Shown: positions 39,732-48,626 of the stretch, piece after piece
Layout: the number at the start of each line of letters is the position of its first letter
Position numbering within the stretch: the first letter of the stretch is position 1
Origin: a virus
IMG/VR virus record: IMGVR_UViG_3300043409_000904
Coordinates: 1-51,863 of that record
DNA: 51,863 bases
Reading direction: 5' to 3' (one strand)
Made by a program: the position numbers and the translations under genes
The notes under the pieces: generated by a model
Told to the model about the DNA's origin: nothing
The model's input: only the letters and a program-made list of their open reading frames with translations
Databases searched by the model: none

Positions 39732-41186
39732 ATGTGTGGAATAATAGGTGGAAATGGTTTCAATGAAACTACCATAGGGGAAGGTATATCCAAAATAATA
39801 CATAGAGGTAGAGATTGTTCAAAAGTAGAAATGATAGATGATTTTTACTTTGGACATAATCGGTTATCTATTCAGGATATATCTTCGGAAGCAAACCAAC
39901 CAATGTGGAATGCTGATAATACTGTTTGTATTATTTACAATGGTGAGTTATGGGATAGTGGTTATACTCAAAATTTAAAAGATAGTATCACAATTCCATT
40001 TAGAACAAAATCTGATACAGAGGTAATTTTAAACGCGTATTTAGATTATGGGGCTGGTTCATTCGGTGAATTGGATGGTATGTTTTCGTTTTGTATTATA
40101 GATACTAGAATAGATACTTCATTTTTAGTTAGGGATTATATTGGAGAATTGCCATTTTGGTATGCAATTGATAATGCCGGTAAATTGTTTTTTTGTTCTG
40201 AAAAGAAAGGATTGCCAATATCGGAACTATATGAGAAACAGGTTAAAGTAGTTTATCCGGGTACATACCTACAATATAATTACAAAACATTAGAACATTC
40301 AACTCAAACTTACTACAAATTACCAACTGAAATTATTAACGATGATAGAGAAACTATTATCAAAAATATAAGAAGTATGTTGGAAGAATCCGTTAGAGTA
40401 AAAATGGTTTCTGACGTTCCAATTTGCACCATTCTAAGCGGGGGCATCGATAGTGTTATCACAACTTACATTCTTTCTAAAATAAACCCGGACATTGAGG
40501 CATTTGTAGTTTCAATGGGAGATGGTAATACCAAAGATGATGATATAAAATATGCCAGAATTGCAGCAAAAGAGTTTGGTGTAAAACTGCATGAAATAAT
40601 ATTAACAGAGGATGATGTTAAAGATGCGATAAATGAAACCCTATATGTTATAGAGCAAGCTAGGTGGCAAAATGTAGGTTCGGCAATTGCACAGATTGCA
40701 TTAGGAAAACGGATAAATGAGTTAGGATTTAAGGTTGTATTCAGTGGTGATCTTTCTGATGAAATTTGGGGCAGTTATGGGCACATACAGGCATTTCATT
40801 ACAAACCAGATGATTATGATAAAGCACGGAGAAAGTTGGTAAGTGATGTACATAAAACAAATTTCTTAACAACAAATCAATCAATTATGTGGGGTGGTAC
40901 TGTTGAAGTTAGAACACCGTATAGTTGGAGACCATTCGTAGAGTATTCACTAAATATACCACCATTATATCAAAAAGAAAATGGGCATATGAAACCTCTT
41001 TTAAGAGAAGCATTTAGAGGTGAAATCAGTGATGAATTACTTTGGAGAAAAAAGGTATTTTTCGCGCAGGGTTGTAGAACTGCTGATTTAATTGAAAGTG
41101 AAAAAAAGACTTTGAAATCTCAATTAAATTCCTTATATTTGTATAAGGATACTCTTAATCTAAATAAGTTTTTTAAATATGCTTAA
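39732..41186 (+). CDS. asnB: Asparagine synthetase-like amidotransferase
   Basis: A 484-aa protein with both AsnB domains. The glutaminase domain has the nucleophile Cys2 (MCGIIGG), RLSIQD (44-49), YNGEL (69-73) and KSDTEV. The synthetase domain has the pyrophosphate loop LSGGIDSV (SGGIDS 236-241), FSGDLSDEIWGSYGH and the late VEVRTPY. All expected catalytic residues are there, so it should transfer ammonia from glutamine to an AMP-activated carboxylate. Bacterial AsnB is about 550 aa; this one is shorter at the C-terminus. The GNAT gene starts inside its end, and a methyltransferase-like gene follows, so the substrate may be a modified base or protein rather than free aspartate. Confidence 0.85.
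   Translation: MCGIIGGNGFNETTIGEGISKIIHRGRDCSKVEMIDDFYFGHNRLSIQDISSEANQPMWNADNTVCIIYNGELWDSGYTQNLKDSITIPFRTKSDTEVILNAYLDYGAGSFGELDGMFSFCIIDTRIDTSFLVRDYIGELPFWYAIDNAGKLFFCSEKKGLPISELYEKQVKVVYPGTYLQYNYKTLEHSTQTYYKLPTEIINDDRETIIKNIRSMLEESVRVKMVSDVPICTILSGGIDSVITTYILSKINPDIEAFVVSMGDGNTKDDDIKYARIAAKEFGVKLHEIILTEDDVKDAINETLYVIEQARWQNVGSAIAQIALGKRINELGFKVVFSGDLSDEIWGSYGHIQAFHYKPDDYDKARRKLVSDVHKTNFLTTNQSIMWGGTVEVRTPYSWRPFVEYSLNIPPLYQKENGHMKPLLREAFRGEISDELLWRKKVFFAQGCRTADLIESEKKTLKSQLNSLYLYKDTLNLNKFFKYA
41111..41141 (+). promoter_or_regulatory. Host-type promoter inside asnB 3' end
   Basis: TTTG at 41111-41114, 19-nt spacer, TATATTTG at 41134-41141. It would start transcription about 30 nt before the GNAT gene, allowing the GNAT and methyltransferase genes to be expressed without asnB. 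The -7 box sits in a small CCTTAT/ATAAGG palindrome. Confidence 0.65.
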
Positions 41187-41727
41187 TTTTATAAATTTTT
41201 TAAATATGTTAAATTTCGTAAAAGCGGAAAGTGGCTCAAACAAAATATTAGAAGCCACCAATAATGCAATGTCTATAATAGACCTGTATCCAGATATATT
41301 CCCACACCTATATAAGCAGGGTTTTAAATTAGAAAAATATTTTGAAAAGGGAAACATCATACTGCAAGATGGAGTTGTAATTACATTTGGTAGATATAAG
41401 AGTAAAGGTAGATTATCAAAAAACGCAACCACATATAAAAAGAGTGGAGATTTTATACTACATCAAATTGCATCAAACGGTTCAGTTAAAGATGGTGCTA
41501 AAAGTGTATTGAATGAGTTTATAAAGTATTGTAAAAAAGAAAGAGCCGAAAACTTATACCTAACTGTAAGAGAGTTTAACACAAAGGCAGTTGCTTTTTA
41601 TTTAAAAAATGGATTTATAATAGACTCTAAAATACATTGGACAAGTAAAAAAGATGGAGTAATACCTGGATTAGTTTTCAGATTAAGATTAGTTGCAGAT
41701 AAAAATATAGAAACCGTATGTATATAG
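41179..41727 (+). CDS. GNAT-type acyltransferase
   Basis: A 182-aa protein (173 aa if started at the in-frame ATG 41206). The C-terminal part has the GNAT look: GDFILHQIASNGSVKDGAKS (the acetyl-CoA-binding region, although the classic R/Q-x-x-G-x-G/A is not clear), YLTVREFNTKAVAFYLKNGF and a last strand VIPGLVFRLRL. The N-terminus begins MLNFINFLNMLNFVK, made by a 27-bp duplication of the start region. It overlaps asnB by 8 bases and the next gene by 10 bases, so the three are translationally coupled. Mom of phage Mu, which modifies adenine in DNA, also has a GNAT fold; a similar DNA-modifying role is possible but not shown by any residue I can name. Confidence 0.65.
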   Translation: MLNFINFLNMLNFVKAESGSNKILEATNNAMSIIDLYPDIFPHLYKQGFKLEKYFEKGNIILQDGVVITFGRYKSKGRLSKNATTYKKSGDFILHQIASNGSVKDGAKSVLNEFIKYCKKERAENLYLTVREFNTKAVAFYLKNGFIIDSKIHWTSKKDGVIPGLVFRLRLVADKNIETVCI

Positions 41728-42959
41728 AATATTTTAATAAGTTTAAAGGAATGACACCGTATCTTTATATTGATAAGGAAGAGTGGAGTTATATAAAAAA
41801 TACATTCGAAATAAGTGATGTAAAAGAAAGTTTGGCAACTATCTGTATGGAGTATCCATTACCAACTGCAGATTTAACTGAAAGTGATGCCAGAAGTGAA
41901 TACCTTTCATTAAAGGGAACGAGGTGGCGTGAATTATTAAAAGAAGGTGAATGGTTTCCGAGAAAAGCAACTGATAGTAAGTATTCATTAGACTTTAAAG
42001 GAAAGAAACAGTATATACGAAGAATAAATACTGGCAACGCTGCATCTAATTATTTTCAACAAAGAAATAGATGGAGTGTAGATGGTACGGTTTCACCCGG
42101 ACCGCAAAGAACTTGGGAAAGTTTTGATTTTATGAAAACTTTAATGGGTGGTTTATACACTCTAAAATTTGAATCAGTAAGTAGAAACGAATTAAGAGTA
42201 TGTTTGAGCTTACGAAAGTACATATGTTCTCAATTTAAACCAAATGTTGCAAAAGCATTGTATGATTATTTAGAATGTGAAAATGTTTTAGATATATCGG
42301 CAGGTTGGGGTGATAGGTTATGTGGATTCTTCGCCAGTGAAAAGGGAAAACATTATGTAGGAATAGACCCTAGAAAAGAAAACCACCCAATATATAGGGA
42401 GCAGGCTGATTTTTACACAAAACACAACGGTTTTTTTGAAACAGAAAAGATAGCAGACTTTATTGAAGCACCTGCGGAGGATGCGGACTTAACAATGTAT
42501 AAAGACCATTTTGATATTGTATTCAGTTCACCACCGTATTTTAATGTTGAAAGATACTCATATGATGATACACAGAGTTGGGTTAGATATAAAAATATAG
42601 ATGCTTGGAATAAACTATTCTTACATAAAACCATAGAAAATGTGTGGCCAACCATTAAAGATGGTGGATATCTTGCAATAAACATTGCGGATGTATATGC
42701 TGCTTCCAAAGGTGATGGTAAAGGGTATCAGGAAATAACAAACCCAATGAATGATTACATTTCAACATTAGAAGGAGCAGTTTATGAGGGATGTTTAGGT
42801 ATGGAAATGGCTAAACGACCTGGAAGTGCTGGAGCAGGCGCAATAATAGAAGGAGATGAGGGTAGATATACCGAAGAGGCATTATTAAAAGCTGAAGAAG
42901 GTAAGAATAAAATATTTTGTGAACCTGTTTGGGTTTGGAGAAAGCAAATAAATTTGTAA
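41718..42959 (+). CDS. SPPYF methyltransferase-like protein, paralogue 2
   Basis: A 413-aa member of the same family as the genes at 36032 and 43732. The N-terminal part (1-150) is its own (KGTRWRELLKEGEWFPRKAT). The core shows FKPNVAKALYDYLECENVLD, then ISAGWGDRLCGFFAS (motif I, about 191-207), YVGIDPRKENHP, FDIVFSSPPYFNVERYSYDD (SPPYF 271-275), TQSWVRY and IKDGGYLAINIADVYAAS. A C-terminal extension (AKRPGSAGAGAIIEGDEGRY) is absent from paralogue 1. It overlaps the GNAT gene by 10 bases, and its end carries the TTTG of the gp45 promoter. The pairing with AsnB-like and GNAT enzymes suggests more than simple methylation. Confidence 0.72.
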   Translation: MYIEYFNKFKGMTPYLYIDKEEWSYIKNTFEISDVKESLATICMEYPLPTADLTESDARSEYLSLKGTRWRELLKEGEWFPRKATDSKYSLDFKGKKQYIRRINTGNAASNYFQQRNRWSVDGTVSPGPQRTWESFDFMKTLMGGLYTLKFESVSRNELRVCLSLRKYICSQFKPNVAKALYDYLECENVLDISAGWGDRLCGFFASEKGKHYVGIDPRKENHPIYREQADFYTKHNGFFETEKIADFIEAPAEDADLTMYKDHFDIVFSSPPYFNVERYSYDDTQSWVRYKNIDAWNKLFLHKTIENVWPTIKDGGYLAINIADVYAASKGDGKGYQEITNPMNDYISTLEGAVYEGCLGMEMAKRPGSAGAGAIIEGDEGRYTEEALLKAEEGKNKIFCEPVWVWRKQINL

Positions 42960-42986
42960 AAGTAAAATAAAAGTAGTATATTTATA
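42953..42986 (+). promoter_or_regulatory. Hybrid promoter of sliding clamp gene
   Basis: TTTG (42953-42956), 20-nt spacer, TATATTTATA (42977-42986), which combines the host -7 form TATATTT with the late motif ATATTTATA (42978-42986). The ATG at 43013 is 26 nt downstream. Confidence 0.7.
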
Positions 42987-43012
42987 GAAATCAAAAAAAA
43001 AAAGTAAAAATT

Positions 43013-43732
43013 ATGAACAAAAATCGTGTTACAAGGTTTATCCAAAAGTATAACTTAGCTGGATTAGTAGAATCAGTTTCTTGGAAAGCTGAAAATGGTA
43101 AATTAACTACTCGTTTTATCTCTGATGATAAGACAGTATTGGGTGAAATTCAATTGGATAATTTCAATTTTACTTCACCGGAGTTGGGTATATATACCAC
43201 ATCAACTTTAACAAAATTGTTATCAGTGTTAGGTGATGATATAGAATTAGAACCACAACTAGTAGATGGTAAAGCAGTGAATATTTTCATTAACAGTGAT
43301 GATACCAAAGCACAATTTCAATTAGCAGATTTGGCAGTAATCCCATCGGTTCCGGATTTGAAACAATTGCCTGATTTTGATGTAAGTATTGGGTTCGATG
43401 GTAAGTTTATTGAAAAGTTTATAAAAGCAAAAAACGCATTGAGTGATGTTGATACATTTACAGTCTATACTGATAAAGGTGAATTGAAATTAGTATTAGG
43501 ATATTCCAACATTAACTCAAACAGAATTGTGTTTTCAGTAGATAAGGAGTATAAAACCGAAGTTAAACCCATTTCATTCTCTGCAAAGTATTTAAAAGAG
43601 ATTTTCTCTGCAAATAAGGAAGCAAATTCGGTTGTATTAAACGTATCAACTTCTGGATTAGCGCATGCTGAATTTAAGATTGATGATTTTACAGCAAAGT
43701 ATTACCTTGTAGAAGTGCAATTAACTGCATAA
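43013..43732 (+). CDS. gp45: Sliding clamp gp45
   Basis: A 239-aa homologue of T4 gp45 (228 aa). Signs are the basic N-terminus (NKNRVTRFIQKYNLAGLVES), LGEIQLDNFNFTSPELGIYT, LTKLLSVLGDDIELEPQLVD, then FQLADLAVIPSVPDLKQLPD and FSAKYLKEIFSANKEANSVV with the final AEFKIDDFTAKYYLVEVQL. It forms a trimeric ring that tethers the polymerase; in T4 it also activates late transcription. Its promoter here has both host-like and late-like features. The next gene starts on the last base of its stop codon. Confidence 0.92.
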   Translation: MNKNRVTRFIQKYNLAGLVESVSWKAENGKLTTRFISDDKTVLGEIQLDNFNFTSPELGIYTTSTLTKLLSVLGDDIELEPQLVDGKAVNIFINSDDTKAQFQLADLAVIPSVPDLKQLPDFDVSIGFDGKFIEKFIKAKNALSDVDTFTVYTDKGELKLVLGYSNINSNRIVFSVDKEYKTEVKPISFSAKYLKEIFSANKEANSVVLNVSTSGLAHAEFKIDDFTAKYYLVEVQLTA

Positions 43733-45303
43733 TGGCGTTTAACTATCCAAAAAAATACTTTTACGAAAGAAACGAATGGTTTTACGATCCGGAAGTAAAT
43801 CTTAAATACGAAGATGTATTGAAGATGTCATTTCCTGATTTTGAAAAATGGGTTGCTTTTTTTAGAGAATTAGTGGTTAGAAAATGGAATGAAACCGGCG
43901 CACCACCCCGAATAGGGGTGGATGAGGCCGAGATGATTGAGCAGTTCTCCAAACTACAAACTTATAAAGTGGATAGGTTTGAAGAAAAAGATGATGAGGG
44001 TAATGAAGTTATTTTTAACTTTAATAAATTCGCAACACCTGTAAATCAATTCTTTCCGGCTATGTATAAAACGGCTATTGGTGGTTCGGCATACGATAAA
44101 CCAAAGCCATCTATATATGATGTGTTTTCAGATGATGCATACTTTCCAGAGTTTGTTAAACAAATGAGAAGATTGACAAGGCAAGATGGTATGTATCGTT
44201 TTTCTAAAACTTTACATTTGGATAATCCAGAGTTTCACAATTCTCACATACAAAGCGGTAAAGAATGGATTGAAAAATGGACAAGTGGTGGTAGTAAAGA
44301 AGGGTATGGGTTTTGTTTATCTCAAGCAGATAGTAAAGTACCATCTCCACCAATTACCGCGCAGGAAGTAAAAGACCTTTACAAAGCTGGTATATTGAAG
44401 TATGACAACATATCTTCGCTTAAAACCGCAGACTGGGGTGAGAATATTGATAATTTAACAGATATACCAAAACAACCAATACAAATAAAAGTATATCCAT
44501 TAGGTCAAACTATATTTCCAGAAGCAACTGCAGCATTCCGTATTGGTATGGGCACACAAGCAGTGGTAAATTTTCCACCATTAACTGCAAAGTATCTTTA
44601 CAAACGATTTACAGACCATATTAAAGAGCAGGATGTAATCAACATATACGACCCATCGGCTGGTTGGGGTGGTAGGATTTTGGGAGCAATGAGTGTGGAT
44701 GATAGAAATATACATTACATTGGAAATGATCCAAATACAGAAAACTATATAGAGGAAATTGGTAAAACTAGATATGAATATTTAGCAGAATTTTTTAATA
44801 ACAAAATACCAGGAGCTTCTAATCCTTTTTGGGGACACGCCAATACCTATGATATATTCACAACCGGTTCTGAAATTATCAGTGAAGAAGCTAGATTTCA
44901 AAAGTATAAAGGTAAATTAGATTTCGCATTCACATCACCACCATACTTTGATAGAGAAAGGTATTCATCAGATGAAAGTCAATCTTTCAAAAAGTTTAGT
45001 AATTATAGCAGTTGGAGAGACGGGTTTTTAAGACCAACCCTAACAACCGTATATGAGTACTTACGGAATGATAGATTTGCATGTTGGAACATAGCAGACA
45101 TTAAAATGGGTCCTGATAAGTTTTTTACATTAGAACAGGATAGTATAGATATACTTACTGAATTAGGAATGGAATATAAAGGAAAACTACGGATGACAAT
45201 GAGCCCTATGACGGGGATGGATTTATCCAAAGCAAAAAACTGTATGCAGATAGAAGGAACCTGGTACAAATACGAACCAATATTCATATTTTACAAACCA
45301 TAA
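43732..45303 (+). CDS. SPPYF methyltransferase-like protein, paralogue 3
   Basis: A 523-aa protein, the longest of the three paralogues. The N-terminal 280 residues are distinct (YPKKYFYERNEWFYDPEVNL, then GAPPRIGVDEAEMIEQFSKL). The core has FPPLTAKYLYKRFTDHIKEQ, IYDPSAGWGGRILGAMS (motif I from about 307), YIGNDPNTENY, LDFAFTSPPYFDRERYSSDE (SPPYF 402-406), SQSFKKFSNYSSW and RNDRFACWNIADIKMG. It sits between the clamp and DNA polymerase genes with a one-base overlap at its start and no gap before the polymerase ATG, so it is made in step with the replisome. That would let DNA be modified as it is made. Confidence 0.72.
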   Translation: MAFNYPKKYFYERNEWFYDPEVNLKYEDVLKMSFPDFEKWVAFFRELVVRKWNETGAPPRIGVDEAEMIEQFSKLQTYKVDRFEEKDDEGNEVIFNFNKFATPVNQFFPAMYKTAIGGSAYDKPKPSIYDVFSDDAYFPEFVKQMRRLTRQDGMYRFSKTLHLDNPEFHNSHIQSGKEWIEKWTSGGSKEGYGFCLSQADSKVPSPPITAQEVKDLYKAGILKYDNISSLKTADWGENIDNLTDIPKQPIQIKVYPLGQTIFPEATAAFRIGMGTQAVVNFPPLTAKYLYKRFTDHIKEQDVINIYDPSAGWGGRILGAMSVDDRNIHYIGNDPNTENYIEEIGKTRYEYLAEFFNNKIPGASNPFWGHANTYDIFTTGSEIISEEARFQKYKGKLDFAFTSPPYFDRERYSSDESQSFKKFSNYSSWRDGFLRPTLTTVYEYLRNDRFACWNIADIKMGPDKFFTLEQDSIDILTELGMEYKGKLRMTMSPMTGMDLSKAKNCMQIEGTWYKYEPIFIFYKP

Positions 45304-47862
45304 ATGTATAAAAATATATTCTTTGAAAGAACAAAAAATTTAATCCACCTTTGGGATGATAAGAATGGGCATAGTACCTTTCCATATAGAAAGTACGCGT
45401 ACAAAAAAGACCCAAATGGACAGCATCGTTCAATGTATGGTGATAAACTTACAAAGGTAGCAAAGTGGGAAAAAGATGAATCAGATGAATTATTTGAATC
45501 CGATATTCCAGAAACAACACGTGTATTAGTTGATATATACGATTCTGATATTCCATCGGTAGGACATACTGTTATGACCTTTGATATTGAGGTTGAAATG
45601 ATAAGTGGATTACCAAATACATTAGAAGCAAAAAATGAAATAACTGCAATTGCATCGCATGCCAGTTCAACCAAACTATATGATGTATTCGTATTAGATA
45701 AGGAAAAGAAAATAAATAAAAATGAAGAATCATTTGATAAGGCAGGTAGAAAAGTAAATGTGCATGTTTTTGATAATGAGAAAAGTTTGCTAATGGCATT
45801 CTTAACATATTACCAATCAGTGGATGCAACTATTTTAACAGGTTGGAATATTGACTTTTTTGATATACCGTATTTATATAATCGTATTAAGAGGGTATGT
45901 GGAGAAGGTCACGCAAAGAGATTGTCACCAATTGGGCAAACATTTTATTCACCATACAGACAAAGATGGAGTTTTGGTGGGGTATCTATATTAGATTATA
46001 TAAACCTATACAAAAACTACAACTATGGTTTGGAGAGTTCTTATACATTAAATCACATCGCTACCAAAGAATTGGGTAGAGGTAAGATTGAGTATGAAGG
46101 AAGTTTGGATGATTTATTCGAAAACGATTTACAAAAATTTATTGAGTATAACATAGTCGATGTTGATTTGGTAGTATCTATGGATGAGAAACTTCAATTC
46201 ATAGATTTATGTAGAGCAATCTGTCACGCTGGATATGTACCGTATGAAGATTATATGTTTTCATCTAAATATTTAGAAGGAGCATGCCTTGCATATCTTA
46301 AAAAGAAAGGATTAGTTGCACCCAATAAACCGAGAGATAGAAAGGAAAGAATGCAGGCTCTTAAAGATAACAACCAAGAGAAGTTTATCGGAGCATATGT
46401 AAAAGAACCTATTGTTGGTAAGTATGATTGGATTTATGATTTGGATTTAACATCCCTATATCCATCGATTATTATGACACTTAATATCTCACCTGAAACA
46501 AAGATTGGTAAAATCACAGGATGGGATCCAGCGGACTGGATTAAGGGAGAAGATAAGGAATACACCATAGTAGGTAAAGATGATACCTATACATACAGTA
46601 GAAGTGAATTACAGGATGTTATTAAAGATGGTAATTTGGGTGTAGCAGCAAATGGCGTACTTTATTCGCAAGATACACCTGGACTAATTGCTGATATTTT
46701 GGATACGTGGTTTTCACAAAGGGTTGAGTTTCGTAAATTAGAAAAACAATACGGTGAAGCGGGTGATACTGAAAAATATGAGTTCTACGCCAAAAGGCAG
46801 TTAGTTCAAAAGATTCTTCTTAACTCTATGTACGGTGTGTTAGGATTGCCCGCATTTAGGTTTTACGATATTGATAACGCGGAGGCGGTTACTATTACCG
46901 GTCAAACTGTTATTAAGAAAACCGCAGAAATGGCTAACATCAAATATTGGAAAGAGTTGGGTACAAAGGAAGATTACAATGTGTATATCGATACAGATTC
47001 AATCTATATGATGGCAGAGCCATTAGTAAAACATAGATATCCTGAATACAAAGAGTTTGATGAAAAAAGAATGGCGGTTGAAGTGGATAATATAGCAACT
47101 GAAACTCAAACATTCTTAAATTCATTCTATGATATATTAGCTGAACGATTCTTCTTTATAGCAAAAGATAAACATCGTTTTGAAATTAAGAAGGAATACA
47201 TCAGTAAAGCTGGATTTTGGGTAGCAAAGAAGCGATACGCCCAATGGATGATTTTAAAAAATGGAATCCCATGCGATAAGTTAGATGTAAAGGGATTAGA
47301 TGTTGTTAGAAGTTCATTCCCCAAAGCGTTTCAGGAACAAATGAGTGGTATGTTGAAAGATATTCTAATGGGTAAGGATAATGATTATGTAGATAAGAAG
47401 TTATTAGAATTCAAAAACAATATGGTTAATCTACCTGTTAATAAGATAGCAAAAGGTGGAGCAATTAAAGAGTTAAGTAAGTATGATAATGGTAGTTGGA
47501 GAAAGGATAGTGGATTAGCAATTGCTAATTTTGAAAAGGGAACACCGGCTCACGTTAAAGCTGGAATTTCATACAATCGATTACTAAAATTCTTCAACGC
47601 ACCATTTAAGCACGAACCAATTAGAGATGGTGATAAAGTAAAATGGGTATATCTTAAAAATAACCCATTAGGATTGGATACAGTTGCATTTAAAGATTAT
47701 AATGACCCAAAGCAGATTATGGATTATATAGAGCAATATGTTGATAGAGATATGCTTTATAAGGCAGAATTGGAAAATAAAGTAGATGATTTTTACACTG
47801 CATTAAAATGGCAAAAGGCATCGGTGGAAGCACAAACTGCTAAAAAGTTTTTTTCGTTTTAA
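45304..47862 (+). CDS. gp43: Family B DNA polymerase gp43
   Basis: An 852-aa homologue of T4 gp43 (898 aa). The proofreading exonuclease has MTFDIEVE (Asp94, Glu96) and ILTGWNIDFFDIPYLYNRI. Polymerase motif A is DLDLTSLYPSI (379-389), motif B KILLNSMYGVLG (503-514), motif C YIDTDSIYM (Asp563, Asp565). The C-terminus is truncated relative to T4 but keeps the clamp-binding type end (TAKKFFSF). It is the replicative polymerase of the phage. Its ATG follows the stop of the methyltransferase-like gene with no gap. A second polymerase of family A is encoded at 23257. Confidence 0.95.
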   Translation: MYKNIFFERTKNLIHLWDDKNGHSTFPYRKYAYKKDPNGQHRSMYGDKLTKVAKWEKDESDELFESDIPETTRVLVDIYDSDIPSVGHTVMTFDIEVEMISGLPNTLEAKNEITAIASHASSTKLYDVFVLDKEKKINKNEESFDKAGRKVNVHVFDNEKSLLMAFLTYYQSVDATILTGWNIDFFDIPYLYNRIKRVCGEGHAKRLSPIGQTFYSPYRQRWSFGGVSILDYINLYKNYNYGLESSYTLNHIATKELGRGKIEYEGSLDDLFENDLQKFIEYNIVDVDLVVSMDEKLQFIDLCRAICHAGYVPYEDYMFSSKYLEGACLAYLKKKGLVAPNKPRDRKERMQALKDNNQEKFIGAYVKEPIVGKYDWIYDLDLTSLYPSIIMTLNISPETKIGKITGWDPADWIKGEDKEYTIVGKDDTYTYSRSELQDVIKDGNLGVAANGVLYSQDTPGLIADILDTWFSQRVEFRKLEKQYGEAGDTEKYEFYAKRQLVQKILLNSMYGVLGLPAFRFYDIDNAEAVTITGQTVIKKTAEMANIKYWKELGTKEDYNVYIDTDSIYMMAEPLVKHRYPEYKEFDEKRMAVEVDNIATETQTFLNSFYDILAERFFFIAKDKHRFEIKKEYISKAGFWVAKKRYAQWMILKNGIPCDKLDVKGLDVVRSSFPKAFQEQMSGMLKDILMGKDNDYVDKKLLEFKNNMVNLPVNKIAKGGAIKELSKYDNGSWRKDSGLAIANFEKGTPAHVKAGISYNRLLKFFNAPFKHEPIRDGDKVKWVYLKNNPLGLDTVAFKDYNDPKQIMDYIEQYVDRDMLYKAELENKVDDFYTALKWQKASVEAQTAKKFFSF

Positions 47863-47875
47863 TCGCATTCCTAGC

Positions 47876-47906
47876 TTGATTATTTAAAAAAAAATACGTA
47901 TATTAG
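47876..47906 (+). promoter_or_regulatory. Host-type promoter after gp43
   Basis: TTG at 47876-47878, 20-nt spacer, TATATTAG at 47899-47906 (one base off TATATTTG and followed by TAAA). It would drive the dUTPase and clamp loader genes. The ATG at 47928 leaves a leader of about 15 nt. Confidence 0.6.
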
Positions 47907-47927
47907 TAAAAATAAAAATAAATTATT

Positions 47928-48203
47928 ATGAAAAAACAATTAGAAAACAATACTACATTAGAAGAAACTCCATCAAAAGAATTTGAGCAAGCTGAATGGT
48001 GTTTTCAATTTTTTGAAAATGAACCGGTAGTATTCGCGTTCTCACAAGCTGATGATAATCCTGGCTCATTAGTATTAGAAATAAAACCCACTGAAGATCA
48101 GGGATTAACATTTGTTAAAGATGGGATGCAATTTAAAATATTTGCAAGAGAAATCACAGAAGTTGGATTAAAAATGAGAGAGGAACAACAAAGTGCAAGT
48201 TAA
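47928..48203 (+). CDS. Hypothetical protein
   Basis: A 91-aa acidic protein: MKKQLENNTTLEETPSKEF, then WCFQFFENEPVVFAFSQADD, LVLEIKPTEDQGLTFVKDGM and a helical C-terminus. It looks like a small beta domain with a disordered N-terminal tail. It is the first gene behind a host-type promoter, and the dUTPase start codon (GTG) lies within its last 11 bases. I do not recognise the family. Confidence 0.55.
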   Translation: MKKQLENNTTLEETPSKEFEQAEWCFQFFENEPVVFAFSQADDNPGSLVLEIKPTEDQGLTFVKDGMQFKIFAREITEVGLKMREEQQSAS

Positions 48204-48618
48204 AATAAAAAAATTACATCCAAACGCAGTAATACCATCGTACGCAAAAGAAAGTGATGCGGGTATGGATTTGGTGGCAACTACAATTATATCAAATGAA
48301 TCAGAACATATTACATATGGTTTAGGGGTTGCATTAGAAATACCAGATGGGTTTGTGGGATTAGTTTTCCCTCGCTCATCTATACGAAATATGGAATTGG
48401 TTTTAAGTAATTCAGTTGGAGTAATCGATGCGGGATATAGGGGTGAGCTTCAAGCTACATTTAATAAACGGTCTGGATTCAATTCCAAAGCATATAACGT
48501 AGGTGATAAAGTTTGTCAAATTATTATACTCCCACATCCAATCATACAATTGGTAGAGGCAGATGAATTATCTGATTCAGAAAGAAGTAGTGGTGGGTTT
48601 GGTTCAACTGGTAAATAA
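48193..48618 (+). CDS. dut: dUTPase
   Basis: A 141-aa trimeric-type dUTP pyrophosphatase of standard length, starting with GTG and overlapping the upstream gene by 11 bases. The five family motifs are visible: KESDAGMDL (motif 1), PRSSIRNM (motif 2), GVIDAGYRGE (motif 3), GDKVCQIIILP (motif 4) and the C-terminal RSSGGFGSTG (motif 5). It removes dUTP to keep uracil out of DNA and supplies dUMP for thymidylate synthesis. It argues that this phage uses thymine rather than uracil in its DNA. Confidence 0.95.
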   Translation: MQVKIKKLHPNAVIPSYAKESDAGMDLVATTIISNESEHITYGLGVALEIPDGFVGLVFPRSSIRNMELVLSNSVGVIDAGYRGELQATFNKRSGFNSKAYNVGDKVCQIIILPHPIIQLVEADELSDSERSSGGFGSTGK

Positions 48619-48626
48619 GAAAATAT

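Noticed and set aside
41131-41148. CCTTAT/ATAAGG hairpin at the end of asnB as a terminator
   Set aside because: No T tract follows; the site is better explained as the -7 region of a promoter.
47863-47927. A terminator after the DNA polymerase gene
   Set aside because: There is a T-rich stretch at the gene end but no stable stem before it.
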